64,000 nt of DNA from Brachypterus glaber (GCA_958510825.1 OY294044.1:77112895-77176894), one strand, 5' to 3'. Numbered from the stretch's first letter, positions 20,828 through 31,500 are shown. Translations and numbers: made by a program. The notes: a model not told the origin generated them from the letters alone.

Positions 20828-21260
20828 AATGGTGGAGTATTGACAAATTCAATATGGCGGATTAAATATGGAAACCAGAGAAAAATAGAAAGTTCGAATC
20901 AAAAAGCTTGTAAGAAAAAAAATGTGAATTCGATTCGATTGGTTTTGAGCTCAAATTGTTGGTATTTGACATCCCCAAAAAGTTTGTAAGGTACTTTGGA
21001 GAAATGCAACATGGCGGATCCAAGATGGCGCTAAAACCTCGAAATCCTCGAAATTAAAAAAAAAAATCACCCAATTAATGTCAGATTTACAAAATTCAAG
21101 ATGGCGTATCCAATATGGTGGTCACAATTTTCGAAAATCAACCGATCAAGGCCAAATTTCGTTTACGGGGAATTTTGAGGTCGCTAATCACGAAATCGCG
21201 GATAAAATTTTTGATTTTCGAAAATTTGGTTCACTATCTTGAATCTTCGGATTCGTGATC
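20828..21260. repeat. Family C diverged units (copy 3)
   Basis: ATGGCGGAT-type motifs occur at about 20855, 21011 (ATGGCGGATCCAAGATGGCG) and 21101 (ATGGCGTATCCAATATGGTG). They are separated by phrases such as GGTCGCTAATCACGAA and GATTCGTGATCACCGACCTC, which are diverged forms of those at 4930 and 6520. No protein is encoded. Confidence 0.6.
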
Positions 21261-21294
21261 ACCGACCTCAAAAAAGCAATAAAAATTTTTCGAA

Positions 21295-21345
21295 TTTTTT
21301 ATTAACGCAAGACTTTCCTTGGGAAAAGTAATTTTTTTTGTTTAG
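21295..21345. repeat. Family D fragment, inverse orientation
   Basis: AACGCAAGACTTTCCTTGGG is the inverse of the 5' block of family D near 12690 (AAAAAGTCTTGCGTT) and near 55782. Only about 50 bases remain. Confidence 0.5.
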
Positions 21346-21720
21346 ATTTTTTTGCAAAAGCAAAATATTTGGAAAATTTAATATACCATTCATTTACTGT
21401 AAATAGTATATAATGAAATGCGTAGCATAACACATCTTTACGGCTTGTTAATATTTTTGAGTTTAAAATATCACATCTCTGTCGAGGATTATCTGTTTAA
21501 AATAATAACAGCAAAGTATGGCTCATTTGAATTGGACATAGGCCAAAATCAATATTGATTGAAGTATTGTACTAGATGGTAGCAGGTAAAACGATTTATT
21601 ATTGTCAAATTAAGATAAATATGTAAATTTTAAGAGAAATTAGGAGGAATTTTAAACATTTTTTAAACGATCTAGAAATAAATTGGCTGTTTTATAATAC
21701 GTGTTTTTATATTATACAAA

Positions 21721-21812
21721 TCGGTCCAAAAGTCACCCCCCCCTCTTAACTTTTGAGCGAGTTGAGATATCGACTTCAAATTTGGAACACTTGAATGAGA
21801 CAACTCATAGTG
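21721..21812. repeat. Family A left-arm fragment
   Basis: TCGGTCCAAAAGTCACCCCC on to GATATCGACTTCAAATTTGG and GAGACAACTCA matches the left arm of the complete copy at 33927. It ends where LINE sequence begins, consistent with interruption or truncation by the LINE. Confidence 0.65.
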
Positions 21813-21946
21813 TATTTCTAACCAAATTAGCATCTCGAGAGTAGGAAATGTCATTTTCTTATGTGGTTAAAACATAATTTTATTCACAAGCATAAATAAA
21901 TAACACATTACCTCGTAAAATTCGCCATTTTAAATGATATTAATAA

Positions 21947-22978
21947 ATGATGGCCGACAAAGAAGGTAGCTCTGTAGAGTCTCCTGATTTAAAAAAACAA
22001 TGCATACGTTGCAAAAGAGATTGTATTACCAGTTGTTTGACGTGTAAAAAGTGTAACAAAACCGGACACAGAGGATGTGTTAGATATATGAAAAACGTTC
22101 AAATAATAAGTGAAAGTAATAACGAAATGATTTGCTGTAATGGTGTTCCTGTAAACACAAATGACCTTGATGGTAGTTTCGAGAGTGCATGCGATATAAC
22201 AGAAGACACTAAATCAGTGGAAATCGTGTATCTAAAAAATGTGATTGAACATAAAGACATCATCATAAGTGACCTAAGAGAAAATATTTCTTCGTTAAAA
22301 AAACAGATTTTTCTATTAAATAAAATAGTTGACAACAACCTGCTACTGGCACCACCTAGTGGAGAACTTCAGAACAAACGTAAGTCCGCTGCACAGTCTA
22401 CTGTACCGCCAAAAGTAGCCCACTCTCAAACCTCCCAAGCTAAAGTTGCGCCATCTAGCAGTAAGAAACCTATGTCGCCCACCAAAGACAAGAACCCCGC
22501 ATTGGAAAAGATTTCTTTTTCTCCAGAAAAGAAGTCTTTTCGAGTTCGAATATTGACAGATCAGAAAAATATTGACAGAAATATTGAAAATTCAGGAAAA
22601 AATCAAAAATCGGAAGAAAACAAATTAAAAGAAAATGATTGGAAGACTGTTCAAAGAAAATCTTGGCGAAAAAAAACCATTATCACCGGTACGAGCAAAA
22701 ATACTGATGAAAATGTGTCTGTTGGAAAAAAGTCTTGGCTTTTTGTTTCAAAATACAAGACTAACTATACTACAGAAAAATTACAAAAACATCTGCAGTG
22801 TCTGTGTCCAAACAAAAACTTTTTAATAGAGCAAGTTAAAAATCTTGGTCACTATAATTCTTTTAAAGTTGGCTATGAGAGTGATGTAGAAAATATAATG
22901 TTAAATCCAGAGTCCTGGCCTGCCGGCGTAGAAGTTTCTAATTTTCAGTTTCGCAGGAAAAGGACAATTTTAAACTAG
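21947..22978 (+). CDS. LINE ORF1 protein (PHD-like zinc domain, coiled coil, C-terminal nucleic-acid-binding region)
   Basis: The 343-codon ORF begins with two consecutive ATGs (21947 and 21950). Residues 19-65 are cysteine-rich in a PHD-like arrangement: C-x2-C, then CLTCKKC, then H-x2-C, then CC. Residues 90-130 are a predicted heptad-rich coiled coil (IVYLKNVIEHKDIIISDLRE onwards). A lysine- and serine-rich linker follows (about 135-250). The C-terminal 75 residues (KKSWLFVSKYKTNYTTEKLQ onward, with SFKVGY and ESWPAGVEVSNF) match the conserved end of many insect LINE ORF1 proteins. It presumably binds the element RNA. The stop TAG directly follows a T TTA AAC heptamer in frame, and ORF2 lies in the -1 frame. 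Confidence 0.85.
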   Translation: MMADKEGSSVESPDLKKQCIRCKRDCITSCLTCKKCNKTGHRGCVRYMKNVQIISESNNEMICCNGVPVNTNDLDGSFESACDITEDTKSVEIVYLKNVIEHKDIIISDLRENISSLKKQIFLLNKIVDNNLLLAPPSGELQNKRKSAAQSTVPPKVAHSQTSQAKVAPSSSKKPMSPTKDKNPALEKISFSPEKKSFRVRILTDQKNIDRNIENSGKNQKSEENKLKENDWKTVQRKSWRKKTIITGTSKNTDENVSVGKKSWLFVSKYKTNYTTEKLQKHLQCLCPNKNFLIEQVKNLGHYNSFKVGYESDVENIMLNPESWPAGVEVSNFQFRRKRTILN

Positions 22979-25863
22979 GTAAACCTCTTAATGACCCAAT
23001 TTCAACCAGAAATTTAGGCTTAAGGATTGTAAATCTAAATATCCGCAGTATTCGATACAAAGTAGACAAATTAAATGTCTTTCTAAAAAGCCATCAGTAT
23101 CCTGAGGTAGTTTGTATAACTGAAGCGAGGATAACAGAAGATGAAGCTGCCTATATTAAAGTTCACAACTACACTGTAGCAAGTATTTATAGCAGACATG
23201 GCCAAGGTGGTGGTGGTGTTTTAATTCTTGTCCGAGATGATGTTAGTTTCAAAGAAATAAATTTGGAAAAAATAAATCAAGCAGATAAGTTGTTCGAGGC
23301 CGTGTGTGTAAGCATAAACTATAATAATTCTAATGTTTACATTAGTGCATTATACAGAACCCCTTTAGATATTAAGAAGAATCATGAATTTTTTATAGAT
23401 TCTCTGGAACAATTATTGGATCGTCTGATGGATGTTAATAGTGTCAGATTCATTTGTGCTGATTTTAATTATAATTTTTTAGACCCAAATAATCTTAATT
23501 CTTGTAAAGTAGTGAACCTTATGTCAACCTTTGGATATAATCAAAGTTTTTTTGAAATTTCTAGAGTGTTATCTGGTACACTGCTTGACAATATTTTTAG
23601 CACTTTGAATTCTGAAGATATAGAAACAAAAACTATTTCTTTCAGTTACTCAGACCACAGTGCACAATTTTTATCTTTAAAAAATGAAAAAAAATTGCCG
23701 GAATTAATAAAAACAAAAAAGAGAGTTTTTAATAAAAACAATACTGATTTTTTTAGGTACTTACTAGGGGAAGAGTCTTGGACAGACATGTTTGATGCGG
23801 ATGCAGCGGACAAATTTTCTTACTTTTCAAGAAAGTTTAATAGTCTTTTCGATGTGGCGTTCCCCGTGATAAGTAAGAATAAATCAAGGCTTACAAAAAG
23901 TCCTTGGATTACAAAAAGGTTAATCGATAAAGGTATTTTTATAAGAGAAGTATTTAGTCAGTATAAAAAGTCGGACGACCCGTACCTTTTTGATTTTTAT
24001 GAAGCCCTTCTCAAGAATCACGAGTCAAATATAGACAAAGCAAAAAAAAGCCATTTTGACAATATTTTAAATATTTCCCATAATAAAAACAAAGGTGCAT
24101 GGGATGTAATCAAACAAAATTGTAACCTTAAACCAAAAAACATTGCCAACCATCGCTAAAAAATTTAGATAATGAACCTTTAAGTCCCCGTGAGACAGCC
24201 GATTCGATTAATGATTATTTTATTGATTCAGTTGAATCACTAGTTTCCAATAATGTTGCCAAGAGTCTTCCACCACCGAAAATCCCTAACAACATAAATA
24301 CTATGTTTTTATATCCAGTATCGCCAGAGGAGATTCTTGCAATTATATTGTCAACTACAAAGAAAAAATCAGCTGGCCTTGACGGGATTCCCTGTTCACT
24401 TATTAAAGAAGTAGCAGAACAGCTTATTGAGCCACTTACTCACCTTATAAATAGCTCTTTTGATGCAGGATGTTTTCCAAATGAGTTGAAAACTGCACTG
24501 GTTGTACCAATACACAAGAAAGGTGACCCTGATCTTGCAAAAAATTACAGACCAGTTGCACTACTATCAGTGTTTTCAAAAATATTTGAGAGAGCTTTTT
24601 ATCTGAGACTTACATCATTTATGATAAATAGCAGTCTGCTAACTCCCAGACAGTTTGGTTTTACCAAGGGAAAATCTACTCAGGATGCCATTCTATCACT
24701 GTATGATAAAATATTAAATAATTTTGATGATAAATTAAAAACTGCAGGCTTATTTTATGATATGTCACGAGCTTTTGATACCATAAATCATAAGCTTTTA
24801 CTGCAAAAACTTTTTGCATATGGGATAAGAGGCAAAGCACTTGAGTGGATGAAGTCCTATCTGTCTAGGAGATACCAGATTGTCCGAGTCACTGATGAAA
24901 ATGGTCATGTTTTTTCTAAAAAGCTCCCATGTGAAACAGGTGTCCCTCAGGGCAGCATTCTTGGTCCTTTGCTTTTTGTAATTTTTATAAATGATGTGGG
25001 CCTTGATTCTAACACCGATACTTTGACAACATTATTTGCAGATGATACCTCAGAAGTTGTTTCTGCTGAGTCTATTCCTGCACTTAGTGAAAAGTTAAAG
25101 GTTTGTGTAAAAAATATGTCTGATTGGTGTTTTAGAAACGGCCTTGTACTTAACTCTGACAAAACAAACCTAGTCTTGTTTCACCCAAATAGAACTCAGC
25201 AGAATTATAGTATCTTGGTACAATCAGGAAAACGCACTATAAAACAAAATGATACTTGCAATTTTCTGGGTGTGTCTGTAGATTCCACTTTAACCTGGGA
25301 GCCCCACATTGATGGACTATTGAAAAAGTTAGCTACAAAAAGTTTTTGTGTGCTGCAGCTGCGGAAAACTGTAAGTACGCCCACTCTTTTAAATTATTAC
25401 CATGGTTGTATAAACTCCCTGCTCTCCTATGGTCTGATGTGCTGGGGAAATAGTGCACATGTCGATAAAGTCTTTATCATGCAAAAGAGGATCATTCGTT
25501 TTATGTTTAAAATGAGGTTTACAGATTCTTGTAGAACTGTGTTCACTGAAAATCGCATAATGACTTTATATAGCATGTATATGTTTCAATGTGTGCTAAA
25601 TGTGAAGGCAAACATTGGTGAGTTCTCCACTTTTGGTGACGTTAATCGTTACAATACACGAAATGAGAATGTATGTCCCTGCCTTTAACTATATACAAGT
25701 AAAAAATGGGCCCACTATGACGTCCATTAGTATATTTAATAAGTTGCCAAAAAATATTCGCTGCTTAAACGGTTTCAGACAATTTAAAGCTGCTTCAAAA
25801 GATTTTTTTAAAATAAATTGTTTTTATAACTTGTCAGAATTTTTAAACAAAAACTGGAATTGA
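22942..25863 (+). pseudogene. LINE ORF2 (endonuclease + reverse transcriptase), two internal frame breaks
   Basis: The frame is open from 22942, overlapping the end of ORF1 by 37 bases. It has no in-frame ATG until well into the endonuclease, so translation probably enters from ORF1. Endonuclease motifs are LNIRSIRYKVDKL, CITEARI, YSRHGQGGGGVLILV, YRTP, ADFNYN and SYSDHS. The first frame ends at 24159; the next frame (open from 24132) continues to TAG-independent stop at 25688. It has the RT motifs KKKSAGLDGIP, FYDMSRAFDTINH, GVPQGSILGP and LFADDTSE (catalytic DD codons 25041-25046). A last shift near 25665-25675 leads to the C-terminal SIFNKLPKNIR segment, ending at 25863. The first break lies at an A-run (A AAA AAC, 24135-24141) and is -1 in sense; the last is in the opposite sense. 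The shifts may be indels or, for the first, conceivably a slippery site. RNase H is absent. Confidence 0.85.
22969..22975 (+). promoter_or_regulatory. Candidate -1 ribosomal frameshift heptamer T TTA AAC
   Basis: In the ORF1 frame the codons read ATT TTA AAC TAG, so the heptamer TTTAAAC is correctly phased (X XXY YYZ) and abuts the ORF1 stop. A one-base backward slip gives TTT AAA CTA GGT, exactly the ORF2 frame. TTTAAAC is one of the strongest known eukaryotic -1 slippery sequences. I do not see a strong GC-rich stem or pseudoknot in the following 80 bases. Only a small AGGT...ACCT hairpin right after the stop is visible. Confidence 0.6.
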
Positions 25864-25941
25864 TTGTTTAAATGTTATATTTATTATGTAATTGTAATTT
25901 TAAATGTTTCATTTATTGTATTATAATTTTAAATGTTTTAT

Positions 25942-25948
<7 letters not shown>

Positions 25949-26010
<62 letters not shown>
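25949..26010. repeat. (TA)n microsatellite in LINE 3' UTR
   Basis: About 62 bases of TA alternate in the 3' UTR of the LINE. The ORFs called here translate the repeat. Confidence 0.9.
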
Positions 26011-26012
<2 letters not shown>

Positions 26013-26050
26013 TTGTGACATTATCCAATACTTCGGTCTTTATGGAAATA

Positions 26051-26088
<38 letters not shown>

Positions 26089-26150
26089 TCTACAAAATTT
26101 TTGCAGATTTCTAACGTCACTGTAAATTTCATCTAAATAATATTTTAAAT

Positions 26151-26302
26151 AAGGGAACGTTCAAGTATTACGTAACGCTCCTAGGGGGTGGGGTCATTTT
26201 GGAGTGTTACGCCCATGTTAATGGTATAGGAAAATAGCGTTACAGGGGGGGGGGTCCAAAATGATCAAAATTTGCGTTACGTAATACTTGAACGTTTCCT
26301 AA
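26151..26302. mobile_element. Short MITE (GGGAACGTTCAAGTATTACG ends)
   Basis: GGGAACGTTCAAGTATTACG then TAACGC at the left, and GCGTTACGTAATACTTGAAC then GTTTCC at the right, form inverted arms of about 30 bp. GGGGTCATTTTGGA and its partner GGGTCCAAAATGATC pair further in. At 150 bp, it is a compact hairpin element. Confidence 0.85.
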
Positions 26303-26657
26303 GTGGCTCGTTGTTATTTTCTATTATTAATCTCTGTATGAACCATATAATATATAAATAAATATTATTTCTTATTGTTTTTCGTAGAAATAAACAAAAA
26401 AGTTAGGTTAGTTTATTCGCAAACCACAGCTGTTTACATGTAAACAGTGGTTTGTATACAGACAAGGCGATAGTTTCGCCATCTATGAGGTATAACCAAA
26501 AGCCAAAAAACAGTGAGTTCATATCTAACCTAGGTTAAAAAAGAAAAGCTTTTTTAACTTTTAAAGAAACAGACAAAAATTATAGATTTTGCAACTTTTT
26601 ATAATGCATATAAAGAACGTTTTTCTGTACGCTTTTGAATAAAACTATTTTTTTGTG
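26303..26657. other. Spacer with a hairpin, no gene
   Basis: CAAACCACAGCTGTTTACATGT...AACAGTGGTTTG at 26419-26455 is a tight palindrome. The remaining sequence is AT-rich. Confidence 0.4.
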
Positions 26658-27546
26658 TATATTTAATATTTTCAGCTCTTAAAATGTGAACAGGGGGGCG
26701 CAGGGGACATTTTTTTAAATGGAAAGGAGGTCGTGTAATACATCATTCTAAAGCTTATTAAATTCTCTATATACATTGAAATAAGGTCCGAAATTTTAAG
26801 GGGATTCTACATCGGAAAATATGATAAAAAGTTTCTATAAACATATGTCTAAAAATGCGTCGTAAGGGAGCTACGCTCCTTTGGAAGTGGCTAAAAAATT
26901 CGGTTTTTATTTAATAACTCAGGAACCCTTTGAGATATAGCAACGAGGTTTTGCATGTGAGCTAAATCTTAATAAGGGCCATCTTCGTATGTTATTTTAA
27001 AGAAGGGTGTGCGAAACGGGGGGGCCTCATCAGTTTTTTGTCCAAAACTTTTTTCTGTGTAACATTCTTGAAATTTTATTTTTGGTATATGATTCCTCAG
27101 GTCGAAATACATAAAAAATGTACCCTTGTTGTAACACTGTAGGACTAACCGTTTTCGAGAAAAATTAATTTGAATGTGAAATTTCACTGTACGAGGACGA
27201 AAAATTAAATATTAAAATGTTGAAAAGCAAAATTTAATATAAATAAAAATTTACAATTTTTTTATCGCATTTTTTAGCACAAAAAATTGAAAAATTAAAA
27301 TTAAAAATTAAAAAAATTGTTTAAAAAGTTAAAAAATAAATAGTCCAATAGAGAATTTTATTTTCTTTAAAATGATGTATCACACGACCCCCCTTTCAAT
27401 TAAAAAAAATTCCCCCATACCCCCCTGCACACATTTTAAGAGCTGAAAGTATTAAATATATGCTTATTCAGGAGTTCTAAATTTGAAGTAGATATCTCAA
27501 CTCTTTCAAAAGTTAAGAGGGGGGGTTGACTTTTGGACCGCACTGT
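26658..27546. mobile_element. Family A foldback (copy 2), interrupted by a family B fragment
   Basis: The left arm (TTCAGCTCTTAAAATGTGAA, the CATTTTTTTAAATGGAAAGG block, then GTGTAATACATCATTCTAAAG) is at 26668-26775. The right arm is at 27345-27546, ending GACTTTTGGACCGC. Between them, 26785-27190 is family B interior (shared blocks near AAGGGAGCTACGCTCCTT and TTAATAACTCAGGAACCC), so a family B MITE inserted into family A here. The outer left end is truncated. Confidence 0.7.
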
Positions 27547-27900
27547 ATATTAAAAGTTTTAGAAGTGCCGTAAATTGGGGGTTTTTTGGTATTTGATTGA
27601 ATTTGCAATAATTAAATTAAAAACCGATCATTATATTTTGATTTAAAATTATAATGGCAATCTAAAATGTATCGTCGCGACGCGTCGGTGATACTAAAAT
27701 ACGTTCTATCCGACAAAATACCAATTTTCGGTTTTTATCAAAAATAAGTTTAGAAAAAGGTCTTACATACAGAGTTTTTCTTTAAATGGTACAGTGCCTC
27801 TAACTTTTAAACGACGTAAATGACGTAAACGACGTAAGATATCGAATTGAAATATGAAACAGTCATATACAGCCTGTTCGAGAACTCGCCTACCGAAATT
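27547..27900. other. No gene recognised
   Basis: The stretch 27808-27830 has three ACGTAAA/CGACG units in near tandem (GACGTAAATGACGTAAACGA). No ORF is supported. The left outer end of the following transposon may begin in this stretch (around 27867). Confidence 0.35.
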
Positions 27901-29105
27901 TGAGGGTATATTAAAAAGCCTCCGGAAAATATGAAAAAAATTAAAAAAAAAATCCATCTTCAATACTAATTAAAAAGGAAGCTATTTAATCTGACCAATC
28001 CTGTTGCTGATGTTAAATTACCTAAAAATTAGTTTTTCCCTACTTATTAGTAACTATGGTTGCATTTTAATGGTTGACTCGTGCATTGCTTAAGACTTTC
28101 AACTTTAGAATCTTTTTAGGTTATTATATTTTGACAAAACCGACAGAGGCTATCAAATATTCTATTTTTATAGAGTCACTCCATCCGGCGGTGGTTTTAT
28201 GAAACCCGTCTTAGACGGCAGCAACAAACTGCCGCTGCAACTCCATTCAGCGCGCTGAATGTAGTGTTTTTTTTTTATTAGAAACTCAGATCTTTTAATT
28301 GATTTACTGGCTATAAATTCTTAATACAAATTAATAAAATAAAAATACAATAACTGAATTCCTTGAATTAAAAAAACCATCTCTTTGAAACCCAGACTCA
28401 TCCGTAAAAAGAATGCTTTTTACAATGTTTTCATTTTCTTGATGTTTCTGCAACAGCCATGTGCAAAATTCGACTCGTAAAGGATAGTCCTCCGGTGTCA
28501 AGCATTGTACTCGAGTGTAATGAAAGGGATGCATTTTTTCATCTTTTAGAATTCGTTGAACAGAGGTCTTAGACATATCAAGATTTCTAGCCACGATACT
28601 AAGGCTTGTTTCAGGTTCTTCTTCAAAAGCTTCTTCATTATCAACAGTTCTTGCAGTTCGCGGAGCGCCTCCAATCTCTTTTTTGTTTGGAGTTAAATTT
28701 CCAGAATTTCTTGCCCTTTGCACCAATCTTAAAATAACATTTCTGCTAGGATGTTCTCTATTGGGAAAACGAATAGAATATTCTACAGATGTAGCTGAAG
28801 CACTCCGGCCACACTCGCCATAAAAAATTAGCATTTCACAATACTCTTCTGAAGTAAACATCATGAAAGTTTTGATATTTTTTTATGACATTAATAAATA
28901 TTTATGTCACATTAATCACCATGTCAACCTACAGAATATGTACCTGCAATAATTAAATTTGCTTCCATAGCTACAAATTCAACCTTTAATGGTAATTTAC
29001 AATCAGCAACAGTATTGGTCCACTTCCAGCGTTCTTATTTTTGAAATGAACGAAGATGGATTTTTTTTGAAATTTTTTTCATATTTTCCAGAGGGTTTTT
29101 AATAT
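27900..29105 (-). mobile_element. Inverted-repeat DNA transposon with truncated transposase, right end in the gap
   Basis: The left part (TATTAAAAAGCCTCCGGAAA and AATCCATCTTC, 27905-27960; then CCAATCCTGTTGCTGATG at about 27997) is found inverted at the right (CAGCAACAGTATTGG near 29000; GAAGATGGATTTTTTTTGAA and CCAGAGGGTTTTTAATAT to 29105). The inverted arms thus exceed 150 bp. The right arm runs straight into the assembly gap, so its terminus is hidden. The element encodes the N-terminal half of a transposase on the minus strand. Confidence 0.65.
28331..28864 (-). pseudogene. Transposase N-terminal half (DUF4817-like helix-turn-helix, start of DDE domain)
   Basis: The 177-codon frame starts at an ATG (28864). 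Residues 1-60 (FTSEEYCEMLIFYGECGRSA then YSIRFPNREHPSRNVILRL) match the DUF4817 helix-turn-helix domain often found at the start of insect Tc1/mariner-related transposases. Residues 95-125 (SIVARNLDMSKTSVQRILKD) form a second helix-turn-helix. KSILFTDESGFQRDGFFNSR contains the first catalytic aspartate (FTDES). The normal continuation (asparagine-x-histidine-x-tryptophan, then the second D and the third D/E) is lost after the NSRNS residues, where the frame runs out. The protein is therefore inactive. The domain name is from memory of the family. Confidence 0.75.
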
Positions 29106-29305
29106 NNNNNNNNNNNNNNNNNNNNNNNNNNNNNNNNNNNNNNNNNNNNNNNNNNNNNNNNNNNNNNNNNNNNNNNNNNNNNNNNNNNNNNNNNNNNNNN
29201 NNNNNNNNNNNNNNNNNNNNNNNNNNNNNNNNNNNNNNNNNNNNNNNNNNNNNNNNNNNNNNNNNNNNNNNNNNNNNNNNNNNNNNNNNNNNNNNNNNNN
29301 NNNNN
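29106..29305. other. Assembly gap (200 N)
   Basis: Exactly 200 Ns, probably a conventional placeholder rather than a measured length. It falls inside or at the end of an inverted repeat, a common cause of assembly breaks. Confidence 1.
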
Positions 29306-29935
29306 ATAAAACAGTGTTTTTTAGATAATTTTCTTAGCTATTTTTTCAGTCATATGATTTTTTTTCTTTTACTTACTCGATTTTAAGATATTTACAAAAA
29401 ACCAATTTATTGCATATGAAGGAAAAAATTGTAACATGAAATTTAAAACGATAACATTTGAAGCTATATATCTCTTGATCTATTAAAGCTATTAAGATAA
29501 ACGAAATGTTGGTTTGTGTTGAATTTAACTAAGAATCTTTTATGTAATAACTATTTTTGTTGTTGGAATTGTGGTTTTTGAGTTTTTTTTACAAAAACCC
29601 AAAATATGCATGCTTAAAAAATGATTGACAATAAGCTATCTTAATATGCAACTTTGTTTGAGCTATAAAACGGTAAGGGTTTGAGCTAGCGAGTTCATTA
29701 AAAAAGTGGTTTGTAGATAATTTTTTTGTCTGTCTTTTATAACAGAACAGTTTTTTTCGTCGAGTTAGCCATTTTTATGAAATCCCTAGAAAACTAAATT
29801 TAGGCCCATTTAAGCCTTCTTAATCCCCATTTTCTCGAAAAGGGCTCGGGGGAGGATTTTAATATTAACAGGTTTTATTCTTCAGACAACCCTCTTTCAA
29901 TCTGTAAAGAGAGTTTTTGGCGCCAGAAAAAAAAA
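29306..29935. other. No gene recognised
   Basis: The sequence is AT-rich. The phrase GTTTTTTAGATAATTTTCTT after the gap recurs diverged as GGTTTGTAGATAATTTTTTT near 29708, hinting at a direct repeat of about 400 bp spacing. No ORF is supported. Confidence 0.35.
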
Positions 29936-29939
29936 CTTT

Positions 29940-30390
29940 ATTTTGATTCAAGACACCTGTGTGGATCCGCCATTTTGGTTTAAAAAATATATGTAATATA
30001 AATATTTTTAAAGACCCACAATAAATTTTTTGCCCAAAAAGCTTCCATTTATGATCAATAAATTACATATTTATTTAATAATACGCTTTCTTGAATCCTC
30101 CATTTTAAACGTTAATGTATTAATAATTATTATTTATTTTTTGTTGCCTCCAAATGCCCAATTTATTTGATTAAGTCAAAAAACTTCCGTTTATTGTAGT
30201 AAAAACTTGTTTTTATTATAATTCGTAACCTTAAATTCGCCATTTTGAATCCGCCTTTTTGAGTTTTATAATACTAATATCAGAAACATTTAATTTTAAC
30301 GCTCCCGAAACCCCCCAACGCTATTATTTGTAGAAAAATGAAAATTAAAAAAATTGTTCTCCATATTTAATCCGCCATTTTGATTTTTTT
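29940..30390. repeat. Degenerate family C tandem units
   Basis: CCGCCATTTT-type motifs recur at about 29948 (GGATCCGCCATTTTGG), 30103 (AATCCTCCATTTTAAA), 30238 and 30250 (TTCGCCATTTTGAATCCGCC), and 30371 (AATCCGCCATTTTGA), roughly every 130 bases. Each is followed by AT-rich sequence with CAAAAARCTTCC phrases. No coding potential. Confidence 0.45.
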
Positions 30391-31235
30391 TAAATTAATA
30401 ACAGATTTTAAATTAGCACCCAAAAAAAAACTTAAAAAGTAAAAACAACCTAATTCATACTTTTCCAAAAAAAAGTGTTTTATAAAAATGTGTGGCAGAA
30501 CGGTATATGCTGCTGGAAGAACGGTGTATGACGCTGGCTGACGATTTTTAAAATTTAAGGCCCCTCTTAACGTAATAAAAGTATTTGGTCTTAGGGTTGG
30601 TACATTGATTGTACTTTTCAATATTACTGTTAAAAATAATATAAGGATTGGATGCACTTCTTCAGTGGGTAATATATACATAATTATGTATTAATTATAA
30701 TTAAAGTAATTTAAAAATTGTCAGAACGGTGTATGACGATTTGACTGACACTCCATGTAGTTGGAAAACTTAAAAACTTATTGCTCCCCAACAAAAGAAG
30801 AAAAACCGCAAACACATAGAGGAAAAAAGTTTTGTTTGATAAAAATTAAACTTAAATAATACACGATTTTTGAACTATTTCTATGTTGCCCTACAAAAGA
30901 AAATCTTAAGTAGTTTATCAGATGTATTTAACAAAAAAATGCGAGTTAAACAATTTAAACAAAAAAAAAATAAAGAAATTATGTATTATAACATTTGTTT
31001 CTGTCCGAACATGAAATTTATTATTAGTGTAGAAACACCCATAATATATATCTTTATCCAATACATACAGATAATAAGACAATTAGCAGCTTTATTTTAA
31101 ATATATAAACTCAATAATAACCCCCTCGTGGCTTTTACTTTATTGAGTGGATAATTATTTATTTTACCCACTCAACTGTCACTTGTCAAATTATTTTCTT
31201 GTAAATGTCATTAAAATTTTTAATAAAAATATGAA
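30391..31235. other. No gene; short dispersed direct repeat
   Basis: AGAACGGTGTATGACG appears at 30517-30532 and again at 30724-30739, with a related AGAACGGTATATG at 30497. ORFs of 104 and 76 codons (30367-30681 minus, 30870-31100 plus) have no recognisable domain and look random. Confidence 0.35.
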
Positions 31236-31239
31236 TTCC

Positions 31240-31500
31240 TAAGCTTCTTCTTCCTCTTCCTTTATTTTGGCCTTTTCTAAGTGAGATAATTAGCCAGATC
31301 CCTCTTAATTACTCAATTCACCAAGAGTGGTTCTTGTCAGGCTTTTCACCATGTCCACTCCTGTTTTTATTATATAAAATTTCCAGTCTTCTGTAAGACC
31401 TTTTCTTTTTCTTTTCCTTCTTTCCTTTTCGTGTTTACTGTTGGTTGTGTTAGCTGTTGCCAAGGCAGTTTTTTCTAATTTGTAATTATATTTGCGCATG
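31240..31500 (-). repeat. Possible SINE-like or coding remnant with (GAA)n tail
   Basis: The segment begins CTTCTTCTTCCTCTTCC. On the minus strand it reads toward that A/G-rich end, like a retroposon tail. A 64-codon minus-strand ORF (31305-31499, MRKYNYKLEKTALATANTTN onward, with KERRKRKRKG) is basic. The arrangement recalls the 58451-58899 insertion, which also begins CTTCTTCTTCC and has a (C)TTTTATTAAAA(C)TTCC-like phrase at a similar distance. The relation is tentative. Confidence 0.3.

Larger units (their letters stand above)
21860..26088 (+). mobile_element. CR1/Jockey-group LINE, nearly full length
   Basis: This is a two-ORF non-LTR retrotransposon. ORF1 has a cysteine-rich domain, and ORF2 has apurinic-type endonuclease and reverse transcriptase domains but no RNase H. 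The 3' UTR (25864-26046) includes a TA run, and the element ends in ATAAAG followed by an (ATT)n tail at 26053-26088. The 5' boundary is approximate. ORF2 is broken by later shifts (see that entry), so this copy is probably inactive, though relatively young. Confidence 0.85.

Noticed and set aside
30367..30681. 104-codon minus-strand ORF
   Set aside because: It lies in degenerate family C repeats and has random composition.
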